Below the pieces are notes generated by a model. It ran no database searches. It was not told the DNA's origin and was given only the letters and a program-made list of their open reading frames with translations. From NCBI GenBank assembly GCA_963965975.1, contig OZ014418.1:6398775-6462774 (forward strand): a stretch of 64,000 nt of DNA. The letters are read 5' to 3'. Below, piece after piece: positions 1 through 13,700 of the stretch. Positions within the stretch are counted from its first letter, which is position 1; each line of letters begins with the position of its first letter. This DNA comes from Xestospongia bergquistia (lineage: Eukaryota; Porifera; Demospongiae; Haplosclerida; Petrosiidae). The translations under genes and the position numbers were made by a program.

Positions 1-3000
1 ACTGCAAATATTAATCTCCTCACATATATTAATATAATATTTATTATATCTATACACATGTAGATCAACCAGTTCTACTACCACAGTTGTTAAGATATCT
101 TGATGATGTGCTCATTGATGATCTACCATTCCCTGGATTACAACTAGATATCTCTAAAGAGGAGCTCTATAGAAGTGATTATCAGTCACATCCTAATAGA
201 ACCAAGATAGTTATCTGGGACTACTGGCTTAGACAGAGTTATAAAACATCAGGAAAAACAGTATATTGGAAGGAGGTGATCACTGCTGTCAATAGCAGTG
301 GTCGCAAGGAACTTGCTGTGAAGATGTGGAAATATAACATCTATTGTTATGTTTTATCAAGTAAGAGACTACAATACAGCAATTATATTTTCAATTTTTT
401 TCTAGTTAATGATTAATAAGATTGTAACCACAACATTCCTTACTAATAAGAGTTAAATATTTAAACTTCTGCTAGCATTCTGACAATCTATAATTTATAG
501 CATAAAGTTGTAGTATATATTTTGAACAATAGAAACATCTACAGTGCAGGGACTTCTTACTGATTAATATATAATAGTGTCAAAGTAAGACATTAACAGT
601 AGTTAATAGAATTACAGTTATTATTAAATTCAAAGTTTGTTAGTGGGTGGTTTGCTTGAGATCATAGCTGTACCAATTCTTGAATCCAAAACATCAAAAA
701 AATTCTTGTAAACACTTATGAGTGAATTTTACCTTTTGTTAGCTCACACAGATCATTATCTGATTACATATGTCATGTGATTGTGCACATTTATATTTAG
801 TAATTTGTTAACAAACCAACTTATTATTTACAGGATTCTTATTTACCATACCTGATGACCTCATTGATGACGACCACATTAATGATTGTAAGTTAAGTCT
901 GTCTATGTATTGTGTAACTAGACACGCATAAATCACACAGATAATATATAAAATCAAATTTTGATAGATAGTTAAGCTCTTTTGCTTTTTTTATCTAAAT
1001 ATTTTCAAAAGAAATGATGAATATTCTTTATTTGTATTGAAGATTAAGAGTTTTCATCATTTTTGGATAGTTGATGGACTGATTATGACATCAGCTCCTA
1101 TCTAATTAATCCTTTAAAACATCGTAGTACTCATTTTGTATATATAATAATGCTACAAACTTCATACACAATGTTTTTATGACAGTTGCAGTCATATTTA
1201 TCATAGTTATAATAAGTTATTGACCTTATTACATTTTTATTTCACTATAGACAAGTCTAGATATATAAAACCTGCACTTCCTGACTTACTTTCTGAGTTA
1301 AGTAATATCAATCTAGACTCTTTCCTGCTTGGTGTGGGATTGAAAGTACCAGTAGATGTACTTAATCAGATTGAAGAAAAATGTGGGATGTACTTTGATC
1401 CAAAGTATAAGCGAAAGGTGTGTGAGTACTGGCTAGGGCATTGTCCTGATGACACCTGGGAGGAGGTGATTGTTACTCTAAAGAGAACTGGACATGCTAA
1501 GAATAACAGAGATCTGAGATGGAAGCTAAGAAAGTATATATTTGGAAGTAAATATTATGTTGATATTTCAATGCATATATGATTATTAACATTTATTCAA
1601 AGATCACTACAGAATGTTTAATCCTATACTTATTTCTCAAGTGAATCCTGCAGAAGGTAAATTAATTATTGGATGTTTAGTATAACCCTTTGAGAAAAAG
1701 CTCACATAAGTTATTATGAAGTGATAAACAGTACAATAACAGGTCCAAATGAAAGAAGCTTATACCACTAAGTACTACGTAAACCTTTATTCATATATTC
1801 ATTAGACAAATATAGGACATCATGAGATAAGCATGAGCAAGGAAGGATCAACACAGTACTGTACTTAAGAATAGTATATTTGTCATGTTTATCTTTTCTG
1901 CTATCTTTGTAGCCAATTTTACTACTACAGTCTTCATTTGGCAAATCTTACAAATAGAATGTATAATATATGTCTTATAAATGAGATTTATGGACTATAA
2001 AAAACAAAGGAGAACATCCCAGGGTGGGCTTGCTTGTGCTTGCCAATTATAGTCAACCTCCCCTGCACTTGTATCTAGCCAATGAGAATTTTTTAATAAA
2101 ATTTACTTTGTTAGGATATTTATCAGACTCATCTTTCTAATTGTTTATATCCAATATAATAGTAGATAATATTGTCATATCTAGTTAAGTGTCATTATTT
2201 AATTTGTAGTGGGTGATAAGCTAATGATTGAAGATATGATGTTTCTACTTCCATCTAACCTGAATATTGACTTACTGGGTACTCAATTCAATGTACCATC
2301 CTCAGTGTTAGACAAAATTGATCAAAGAGATATGGAGAGTAGTCGCCTAGAATTGTTTGAACATCTCTTATCTACTAATCCTTCACTTACTTGGACTGCA
2401 TTTGCAGATGTACTCATTAAGATGAAAAGAGCAGATCTTGTTTTAACACTGAAGGATAATTATGGCATTTCAGTAAATCAAATCTCGTCTGAAGGTATTT
2501 AGAATTCATCTTTATTGTTAGTTGTTACTACAATTTATGTTAATAAGTATGTTCCATTAATGATATAATGATAATTGTTATAATTAACTATGTCACTTGT
2601 TAAGGATCATTGATACTAACTATATACAAGTAGAAGTGTATTGTGAAACTGAAACCTCATGCATCCAATGTTTAAATTAATAATAAATGTCAGAAACAAT
2701 CCTATTACACATTTACATGTAGTTTCTTGGAACAACCAGTTGAAGCTTGTAATCTTTTGTTATTTAATCTTTTCAATCTTCAGAATTTGGTAAAAACTAG
2801 TCCTATTCTATTTTTTTGTAGTATTCATTTAAATGACTAATTCATAAATCATCATTTTTTTGAGATTTTTGCTTACATGTATATAATGCACATTAGATAG
2901 TCAATAGTATATAGTGTATACTATTAATGTTTTATAGGTAGGCAAGATTTAGATAATGAAGAACACAGGAAGAGAGTGAGGAAGCGAGATCTTGAGTTTA

Positions 3001-6000
3001 AGCTCAAGGTATCAAAAGAAAAAAAAGATAAAGAAACTAGTAAGTAGATCAAAGATAGTTATAAATTATTAATACAAACTAATTCATTGTTTAGTTGATT
3101 TATGTAGAAATAATGATATCATTTATTTATAATAATTATTTAAATTTCACATAATTTAAATAATTATTATAAATTAATAAACTTTTTGGGATGTGTTGGC
3201 TTGATTAACAAACAGCATGCATGAAGTTATGTAGAGTTAATACAATTCCCTATTAGTCTACGTAGTACTATTATATATTAGTCTACTATATCAAGCTTTT
3301 CTGTAGCTACTCAGTTTTTACTGTCTCAGCACTAAAATTCAACGAAATAATTGTAATCATTTGTGATTCATTATTATAAGTAACATGTGTTCAGTTCCTT
3401 AGTGTTTTTTTTTCTTATTATAGAACAACAATCACTAGAGGAAGAATTAAAAGCAAAAGAAATGAAAATATTGGAGCTTGAAAATAGTAAGAAACAGATT
3501 ATTTATTATATTATTTTCAGAACTATATAGGTTTAAAAGCAGCCATAGTTAAAGCTAAAATGCAAGAAAAAATGTCGTCTCAGATAGAAACTCTAAAAAA
3601 GGAATTGTCAAATTGCAAAGAGGAACTACTAAAATATAAAACTAAACATAGTCATGCTATGAAGCCTGTAGTCCAGTTAGGTTAGTTAAACATTTGCTAT
3701 ACTGTAACACTATTTACAATATATATCAGATATTTCCCAGTATCTCCCCACACTGGAAGTAGTTCTTCAACCAGTACAAGATAATTGGGAAGAGTTAGGA
3801 GTATCACTGGGTATAGATCAGTCTGTACTGTCATCAATAAAATCTACACCTGGAGACTCTACAATGTACGTGAGACAACTCCTAAAGAAATGGAGCATAG
3901 AGGGAGGACAGTTACAAGATCTTGAGGATGGATTAATGTCTATTGGAAGGAAGGACTTGATCTCTGGTAGGTTGAAAGGAATATCTATTAATATTATTTA
4001 ATGTCTAATAATGTATATATGTAGAAAATTACTAAGCACTTTACGAAATGTTTTATGCATGTTAAGTTTACCTTAACCTTTGTAAATAATGTTTAAACAT
4101 TAGGTGAGTTAATTCTAATACATAGGGTTATACCAAATGCTTGAGATGCCAGAAATATCTATTGATATCACATCAGAGGGTGAGTGAATGGATAATACTT
4201 AATACTTTCTATTTGTTATATGAATGTCATCAATCTTTATTTATCAACCTAATAAATTAAAGACCAGTGTTGTTCCATGCAGTAACATACTTGTACCATA
4301 GAAAATTATTTGTGCAGTTCTTAAAATTGTCTGCTCTCTAGGCTTAATAATAATGAAAGTAATTAACTTGCTGCTTTAATAGATATGTTTTAGATATCCA
4401 TGTGGCAATTCATTTTTAACTCTTGTTCTGCTTGACATAATTCACATACTAGCAGTCCTAAGATTGTTTTGGGCCATGTGTGTATGTATATATATACAGG
4501 TATGTCCATTTCTTATTATATGCAACATTGGAGAGCAACAAATGAAATTAACTCACATGAAATAACCACTGATCCTCATTACAACCAATAACTTCAATTA
4601 CTGTTACTGCAGTGCTTCAAATTGGGCATGACTTATCACAGTTTCTGAGTTTCTGTAATTCAAGGAAATGTCTTAGACCACCTCCATAGCTTCTGCCTAT
4701 GTTTTGAGTCTTCACTTCTTTATATCCATGTTATATAGGTTTATCTCAAGTAATTGAAATGGAGAAAGTGTCCACTGATGTGATAGATGTAGAAATGTCA
4801 GATGACACTGAGTGAGATAAGTGTAGTACTGTATAAAGGTTATAGTGCATATTAGTGACTAATGCATTGATTGACTATATCAATTTCTGTCATTTTAGAA
4901 TTACCTATGGTAGATAAAGAGGGTGATATTAAGTCAATGGAGACATCGGTAACTAAAAAAGATGTATCTGTTCAGTTTGATTACCTTATCCCAGTCAATG
5001 GTATCTTATAATATATAATGTTGTCTCATTCATTAATGATAATCTTATAGATACACTTAGTGGTGTCCATGTAGCAGGCAAGAAGTTATTCTTAATTCAA
5101 GGAGACTCTCCTCAATATTTTAACTGGGATGGATATGGTCTAAGGATTAATGTTCCTGAAGGAACCATATCTTCAACAGACACCTGTGAGATAGCAGTTA
5201 CAACACTGATTGGTGGACAGTTTGCATTTCCTAAAGGAAGTGAGCTAGTCAGTGCTGTATATGCTGTCTCTATTGCTAGTGAGATCCAGCAGCCACTGAC
5301 ACTAGAAATACAACATTGTGTCTCTCTGAAAACAAGTGAACAGTCTACTTACATGAGATTTGCTAAAGCTAGTTCAAAACAGTTGCCTCTACCTTACCAG
5401 TTTCATTTGTTAGAAGGAGGAGTTTTCTCTCCTGATACCCGTTATGGAGCAATTTCTCTTACCAACTTTTGTTTTATTTGTGTACTTCTTGTTAATCCTA
5501 AATATTACACTACAACTACTACTGACAATAATTCTAGTGACACATCATCTGATGAATTAGAACCAGCTAGCCAGCACTCATCTGTTAATACTACTAGTGA
5601 ATGTGATATTGTAGGTTAGTGGCATCTTAATTTGGTTGATGTTATTTTTTTCTCAGAGGGCAATGCTTTTCCAGATAAATATTACTTTGCTCAAGAGTTA
5701 ATCAAAGAAGAACTGGGGAATAGTTCAAAGATGGAACTAGTAGTTGTCAAAGATCTTAATGCTCTCAAAAAGGTTTGAATAAAATACTGTTAAGTAAAAT
5801 ACTCTCTTCATTCTATTAGTATGTTGAAACTCAGGATGATCTTGAGGCAGGACAACAAATTTATTTCCAATTCAAGAAAGACACAGGCAGTAATTGTTTC
5901 ATGGAACTACTATTTAGTGCAAAAATTGATGGATGGGAGGTGTGGCCAAAACTATCTCCATGTCAAGTAAGACAACAATGTATAAGACTATATGCTCAGC

Positions 6001-6753
6001 ACATACTGTTCTAGATTTATCAGAAGGTTGTTGATGATTTTGGTGGCATAGAAAATATTAAGCCACCTTCATGCTTAATAGAAATCCATCCTAGTGGAAA
6101 TAGCACAGATCTGACTCCACTAAAATATCCTATACAACTTAATGGTATTGAACCATCTGATATGACATTATTGATTACCAGAGTACCAAAACAAACAGGT
6201 AATTGTTATATACTATGTTGTTATAGTATTTATATTAATTTTCTTTTATTTATTCTTATATATGAAGATTATTTACTACGAAAAAGGCCCAATCAATCTC
6301 TTGAGGATATACCATCATCAAAAAGACAACCTCTTTCCTCAAGTAATTTCAAATATCCTAACAATGTAATTATAATACTTGCATTTTTCACTTTTACTTT
6401 TAAATATATCAATGACAAGCTATTATTCTTCCACAGGCCATTCGTCACCTGTAGAGGTACTTAGAACACATTATGGAGATTTATGTGACCTGATGTATGT
6501 ATCCAGTAATAGACTATCAGTTGCTTCTCACCTGTATAGTGCTTGTGTCATTACTTTTGATTGTTACAACAAGGCTGTAGATGATAGTCCGAAAACAGAT
6601 ATGGAAAAGGGCATATCTGTTATGAGAGCTGTTATGGCAAGTGTTATTGCACAGCCTCAGTTACTTACAAAACTAGTTACTGTTCTAGAAAAAGTAGAAG
6701 CATTTAAATCTATAGCTGAGAACATGCAAGATAACCTATCTCATATGCAATAA
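1..6753 (+). CDS. Death-domain/ZU5 array gene, copy A (5' truncated)
   Basis: This multi-exon gene enters the window inside an intron, so its first two exons are missing. Exons I can place are 64-360 (death domain 1), 834-887, 1251-1547 (death domain 2), 2210-2494 (death domain 3), 2938-3039, 3424-3485 and 3549-3680 (Lys/Glu-rich coiled coil), 3730-3966 (death domain 4), 4126-4179, 4739-4807, 4899-5000, 5051-5614 (ZU5), 5657-5772, 5820-5966 and 6015-6199 (beta-rich, UPA position), 6268-6342 (bipartite NLS-like) and 6437-6753 (C-terminal helical, CARD-like). Exon phases agree throughout (nearly all junctions split a codon after base one). Death domains show the conserved Trp of the fold, for example W in the motif YWLGHCPDDTW. 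The ZU5 end reads LTNFCF where copies B and C have LSHFCL. Exon 4739-4807 has lost its donor GT. Family knowledge: death and ZU5 domains occur in UNC5, PIDD and ankyrins. A role in immune or cell-death signalling is inference. Confidence 0.72.
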
Positions 6754-7064
6754 CTTTATTCCTTGATTTGTGTTTAATTTTATACAACTTTTATCATTGA
6801 GTATTGGTGTAAATTATTGTTGAGGGAGCAGAGTTCTGAACTAGTTTGGAAGATGAAGTCAAAGGGTGTTGGAAGACACTATTGGGCATAGAGTATCAAC
6901 TGCAAAAAAACATTTATAACAACAGATTTCACTTGTGAAAATTTCCCACTATGTAGTATATATAGTATTACTGTGTCTCATTAACGTTCAATATAACCTT
7001 GTATGTACCAACTGAATTATCAAAAGAGTATGTACATTAAAAATGATTACAAAGCTGACGTAGT

Positions 7065-7345
7065 GAGATATCCACTCTTCATTTTGATATCAGCTTTTCA
7101 TTCATTACCAGCTGATCTAGTAGACAGTTTAGATCTCTTAGAGGAACTAGCAGAGGAAGTACTCTCACATTTGGTACCACTTGACTTCCTGTTGTAATGG
7201 CATGAGTAATGCTATACATGAAGTGTAGTTGGAGCTGTGTGAAAGGATAAATTGTAATTGATCTATGGATCTGTTTATAAAATAATGGAGAATTAGGCAG
7301 GGGCATTGTCAGTATCTGATACTGACGAAGTAAGTAGCATACCTT
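7065..7345 (-). pseudogene. Decayed antisense copy of the 3' exon of the 35688-39917 gene (after copy A)
   Basis: On the minus strand this matches the C-terminal exon at 35688-36074: the stop context, the Ser-rich SSTSSS-like stretch and the KRS/SKR basic end are recognisable at 7099-7190, followed by a large internal deletion. It is the most degraded of three such remnants and lacks an upstream partner exon. It marks the downstream edge of the duplicated unit. Confidence 0.7.
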
Positions 7346-7639
7346 CAGAAACATTAACATTAATAAGTACTGTATGCAGATTTGACCAATGTATTACATT
7401 GTGTCCTTGACAGTGTTTAACTATACAATTTTCCTTCTTTTCTGTATTTGTATAGCGCATTCTCACTATAATAAATGCTTACTTCATTGCCTCTTGTTAT
7501 GTCATCACAGGTCAGGGCAATATTTTGACTCCATTAGCAATCTCTTATGTATACGTAAAGTGGCTCGTTTGGTTCTACTGTTTTTTATTAAAGCATAGAC
7601 AACAAAGAGCAGGAGAAGTAACTAACCATTTATATCTGA

Positions 7640-7795
7640 AATTAATCTCTCCACTCTCTGTATAGATAAGAATCACACCAGCCACACCCACATACTCAAA
7701 ACTCCACCTCTAGCTTCACCCCCAGCCCTCTCCTATCCTTTAATTAACTATATCTTCTCCAATCTTTGTAAACCCCATCTCTTCACAATTTGACT
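7640..7795 (+). promoter_or_regulatory. Conserved upstream block of array genes (copy B)
   Basis: The 120 bp before the start codon contain a block shared with copies C and D: a CCACACCCACA (CACCC-box-like) element, a run resembling AAAACTCCACCTCTAG, CCCAGCCCT, then ATTAACTATA and an identical ACTATGTCTGTCTCTC start context. Conservation among paralogs is partly due to recent duplication. The C-rich block stands out in an AT-rich background, so I read it as core promoter plus 5' UTR. Confidence 0.45.
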
Positions 7796-10700
7796 ATGTC
7801 TGTCTCTCGAGGGTCTTGTAAGTATAATACCTTTCATTTTTGATGTTTATATACTGTACTGTTGATAATGAAACAACATCAATAATATCAATAAATACAG
7901 TGTCTTGATTATAATAAAATATGAACCTCCTGCAAAGATTGACTTCTTACTTGGTTTATATTTAGTCTTGCTATGGTCAAATGTAACTTAAAGACTAATG
8001 AAGTAGGATATCAATTCATGCTTCAATAAATTTATAAGTATAATTATTCTAATGTGATACTAGTTTTTTAATATATAGATTACATAACAAACTCTGAACT
8101 GGACAATGTATTAGAAGAGATAGGACCACTAGAGTGGGAGGAAGTAGATAAACTGGGTGAAACCATGCAGACCCAGGATATGAGAGACTCAATTTTTGCT
8201 GATACTACAGATCCTATAATAGCTCTCAGGAAGTTATTGGAATACACAATAACTCATTCTTGCCTCACCTCAAATGATCTAATTAGAAATCTTGCAATTA
8301 TGAAGAAGTTCTTGTCAGCTTATGCAATATGGCATCATTATTCATCTTTCTTGAATGGTACAGTGGTTATCAGATATCAGACACTTAATTGACTAAAATA
8401 TTTATAACAGTATGTAGTTGAGTAATCAACCATGTTCTTAATGACACTACAAATGTTAATCTCCTCACATATATTCAAATAATATTTTATTTATTATATC
8501 TATACACATGTAGATCAACCAGTTCTACTACCACAGTTGTTAAGATATCTTGATGATGTGTCCATTAATGATCTACCCTTCCCTGGATTACAACTAGATA
8601 TCTCTAAAGAGGATCTCTATAGAAGTGATTATCAGTCACATCCTAATAGAACCAAGATAGTTATCTGGGACTACTGGCTTAGACAAAGTTGTGAAACATC
8701 AGGAATAACAGTATATTGGAAGGAGGTGATCACTGCTGTTGATAACAGTGGTCACAAGGAACTTGCTGTGAAGATGTGGAAATACAACATCTATTGTTAT
8801 GTTTTATCAAGTAAGAGAATGTAAAATACAACAATTAGTGTTTGCTAATTAATGATTAATAAGATTATAACCACCACAACTCTCATTAATGAAAATTAAA
8901 TTTAAAGGTTCTGCTGTATTATGACAATCTATAATTTGTCAGCAAATTTTATAGTTTTAAAAGTCCAATGTTAATTTTCAAAGCATTCATCGATTTTTTG
9001 TTTATACTATGAAAGTTGTAGTATATATTTCAGTGGAGTAGGAATCATTTATATATTGGGGGGGCAACTATATTAAATGAGCTACATGTAGCTATCAATA
9101 GTCAACAAAATTGTCCAAAAAACTGTTTCCTCCTATCATTTTTCTCTACAAATTCTTTTGTAACTTCTATTAGATTAAGTTTATCTGTTTCTTCACGGTG
9201 AACATGTAGAATCATACAGTGATTGAGTCGTTGCTGTGTCATTGAGTTTCGTAAGTATGTCTTCATTCGTCTTAAAGCTGAAAAACTTCGTTCTGCTGTT
9301 GCTGTTGTAATGGGCACTGTTAAATAGATGCGAATAAGTTTGTGTATTTCTGACAGTATGACTTTAAGGCTATGTTGCTCCTCAAAAACTGTACTGATTG
9401 TTTGCAGCTTTGTTACTTGAGTAATCCTTATTCCTTGTAAGGGTACATAGTTGCAATACTATTGAGGGGGCTATGCCCCCCCTGACAAAATATTGGGGGG
9501 GCAAGTTGCCCCCCCTGCTCCCCCTATTCCTACTCCCCTGTATTTTGAACAATATAAATATCTACAATGCAAGGAATTTTTACTGATTATTATAATGTCA
9601 AAGTCAGATGTTAACATACATTAGTAATGCTTTTGTTTAATAAAATTATAATTATTGTTAAATTGAAAGTTAGTTAGTGGGTGGTTTGTTTGAGGTCATA
9701 GCTGTACTATTCTTGAATCCAAAAATTAAAAAAATTATTTGGAAACACTATGACTAAATTTTATTTGTTGTTAGCTCACACAAATTATTATCTGATAAGA
9801 TATGTCGTGTAATTAAACCCTTTTTTAATGTTAATAATATGTTTATTAAACCAACTTATTATTTATAGGATTCTTATGTACCATACCTGATTTCCTCATT
9901 GATGATGACCATGTTTATTATTGTAAGTTATATCTATATATTATGTTACCAAACACACATAGAATCAAGTTTTGATAGATGTTTAAGCTCTTACTTTTTT
10001 CATACAAATAAACATTTTCAAGAGAAATGATGATAATTGTTAACTTGTATTGAAACTCAAGACTTTTGTTCTATGTTTGAGTAGTTCATAGACTAATTAT
10101 ACTTGTGATGTCAGTTCCTATCTAATCAATTCCATAACAATTAAATTTTATTTATATTTGCATTCTGTAATTGTTTTGCAAGATACTGACTATACAATAA
10201 AACACAAACTAGAGATATAAAGAGTGTATAATTAGTAGCAGTGTCTGTAGATGATTATGTGGCTAGAAATATTGTCTGAAGCAATATGAAGCATCTACTA
10301 GTATTAGTTACACCCATCATTGTAATACTTATGATTAAATTTAATAAATTTTACTTGGTTGCTATATGTGTTAGCTGTTATAGGATGTGGTTTAATTTCA
10401 ATTGTTGATCTCTAAAGTTACATACGAATTGAATTTGTAAAAGTGGATTTATACATATTTATAGGAATGTCTGACACATGTGCATGCCAGACAATAAAAT
10501 ATTATAGTATAAGTTGTGTATGTGCTTTAGTTTGTGCATGTAATGATGCTTCAAACTTTATACATAATGGTTTTATGGTAGTTATGGTCTTATTTATACT
10601 ATAGCTATAATATTTAGGACAGTTATAATACATTATACCATAAGTCCATAACCTTATTGTATTATTTTACACTATAGGTAAGTCTACATATAAAAAACCT

Positions 10701-13700
10701 ACACTTAATTACTTACTGGTTCAGTTAAGTAATTTCAATCTAGACTCTTTCCTGCTTGGTGTGGGATTAAAAGTACCAGTAGATGTACTTAATCAGATTG
10801 AACAAGAATGTGAGGGGTACCATGATACCAAGTTTAAGCAAAAGGTGTGTGAGTACTGGCTAAAATGTTGTCCTGATGACACTTGGGAGGAAGTGGTTGT
10901 TACTCTAATGAGAACTGGATATAATATCAGAGAACTGATACGGAAGATAATAGATGACGAATCTGAAGGTAAGAATTAAGTTGATATTTCAATGAATATA
11001 CATCTGTTAACCTTTATTCAAAATCACTACAGAATATTTAATCCACTAGTTATTTTTAGTCATCAGGTAAATATGTCAAAAGATATTGGATATTTGGTAT
11101 AACCCCTAGAGAAAAACTTCATATAAGTTACCTTAATTAGTAGTGGCACTACTGAGTGATTAATGATTGCAATAACAGGTGCCTACTACAGTCTTTACTC
11201 TCATCTTTCATATGTCTCTCATGGTTATATATATTTGTTGTAAATAATATTTCTACATCTCTTACAAATATAAAATATAATGTACATTGCTAGCTTGTCT
11301 TACAAATGGAATATCTCAAACAAGCATACAGAATAGAACACCTCAGGATGGGCTTGTTCAATGCTTGCCAATTATTGTCAATTGTCCTCTGTACTTGTAT
11401 CTAAGCCAATGAGAATTTTTGAATAACATTTAATTAGTTGAGATAGTTATCACACTCATCTTTCTAGTTGTTTATATCCAATATAATAGTAGACACTATT
11501 GTCATGTCTATATTATTTCACTATCTGTTATATAGTTAAGTGTCATTATTTAATTTTTAGTGAGTGAAGAGCTACTGATTGAAGATATGATGTTCCTACT
11601 TCCATCTAACCTGGATATCTACTTACTGGGTACTGTTTTCAAAGTACCATCCTCAGTATTAGACAAGATTGATCGCAAAGATATGGAGAAGAGTTGTCTA
11701 GAATTCTTTGTACATCTCTTATCTAGTAATCCTTCACTTACTTGGGCAGAATTTGCTGACATGCTCATTAAGATGAAAAGAACAGATCTTGTTTCAACAC
11801 TGATGAATAAATATGGTATTACACTCTCATATCAAGGTATTTAGAATTTGTTAATACTTGTTACTTGTTGCTGCACTTTATATTAGTAAAGATAATTCAT
11901 TAGTAATATGATAATTGTTATAATTAACTATGTAACCTGTTCAGGATCATTGAAACAAACTGTATACAAGTAGAAGTGTATTATGAAGCTGAAACCTCAT
12001 GCACCCAACTGTTAAGTTAACTGTAAATGCCAGAAACAACCATTTACATTCAGTTTTATCATCTTATATACTATTTGTGTCAGGTGGTTTGAACCATATA
12101 CTATTTTGTCCATTTGATGTTTCAGATTTATTCTATTGTTGTATAGACTTTTAAGAGCAACAATTGAAATTAGTCTACACAAAGTAATCATGTAGTTTAC
12201 TGTTACTTCAAGTACTTTAAACTGATTGAACCTTGTAAGCTTTTGTATCATCTTTGAGCAACTCTCCAATTTTCAGAATTAACTAGAAGCTAGTCCATTG
12301 CATGTAGCGATAACATTATGTACCATCAAAATAATCTCAGGACAATTTGTACAATTATAATCTTGTTTATTGAAGAACATGTCAATCATGAATTAATTGT
12401 TTATGCAATAGTCCTATAATTGTTGATGATATATATATATGGGCATGTTTGTTTTCATCATTTTGTTATATTGTTGTATGCGACAAACAAAGTGATAAAA
12501 TGCCAACCTGTAACTGCTGACAAGTAGATTTATTTTATTCACCATACTACAAACACTATGATGATGGGTGTGACAGATAATGATAGAAGCTCCTTACTAT
12601 ATAGCTTGCTTCTCTCAATGTTTCTAGCATTCTGTAGCTATATGCTAATTGTAAAATCTTTATAGGTCTAGTCAATGTTTCGCTGTAAAACAAATGTAGG
12701 ATAATTTTTTCAATTATAATCTTGTTATTTATATAATATACACAGTCAATAGTATATAGTATAAACTATTTATATTTTATAGGTCGGCAACATTTAAACA
12801 ATGAAAAATACAGGATGTCAAATGAGAAGCACCAACGTCAGTTAAAGCTATATGCAAAAATCAAAGATCAAGAAACTGGTAAGAGAGCTATGGAGTTATT
12901 TTCTGTAGTAGAACAGCAATAGAAAACTTATTGCTTTCATAATAAAGTCTATCCCACCTTATATTTATTCAATATGTTGAGTAATTTTTTACTATCTCAG
13001 CAATAAAAATAACAATAATCATTTGTAAATCATTTACTGCATATAGCAAGCATTCATCATTTTAGTGTTTTTCTTATCATAGCAGCAGTCACTAGACAAA
13101 ATGTTAAAAAGAAAAGAAAGTAAAATATTGGAACTTGAAAACATTGAAGGAATATTTCCTTACTGTTTTTAAGTCCCTATATTTCCTGTACTGTATGCAT
13201 TTATTACATGAATTTCATCACTTAAAGTGAGAATTTTGTTTGGAATTTTTTTCTATGTAGAATTGATTGAGAAGGAGAGTATAGCTATACAGATGGAGTC
13301 ACCAGCAAAAATGGATGTGTCAATTCAATTTGATAATCCTATAGATAATATGAAACTCAGAATGTTGTCTGCTAAAACTCTTGAGATAGAAACTCTACAA
13401 AAGGAATTGTCAAATTGCAAAGAGGAACTACAAAAATATAAAACTAAACATAGTCATGTTATGAAGCCTGTAGTACAGTTAGGTTAGTAAAACATTTGCT
13501 CTACTATAATGTGTTTTGCATATAACAAGATATTGTCCAGCATCTCCCCAAACTGGAGGTAGTTCTCGAACCAGTACAAGATAATTGGGAACAGTTAGGA
13601 GTATCAATGGGTATAGATCACTCTGTACTGTCATCAATAAAATCTACAACTGGAGACTCTACAGTGTACATGAGACAACTTCTAGAGAAATGGAGTATGG

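Noticed and set aside
9102..9317. Functional hAT transposase
   Set aside because: Only the C-terminal dimerisation segment remains in a 510-bp element; no catalytic core.
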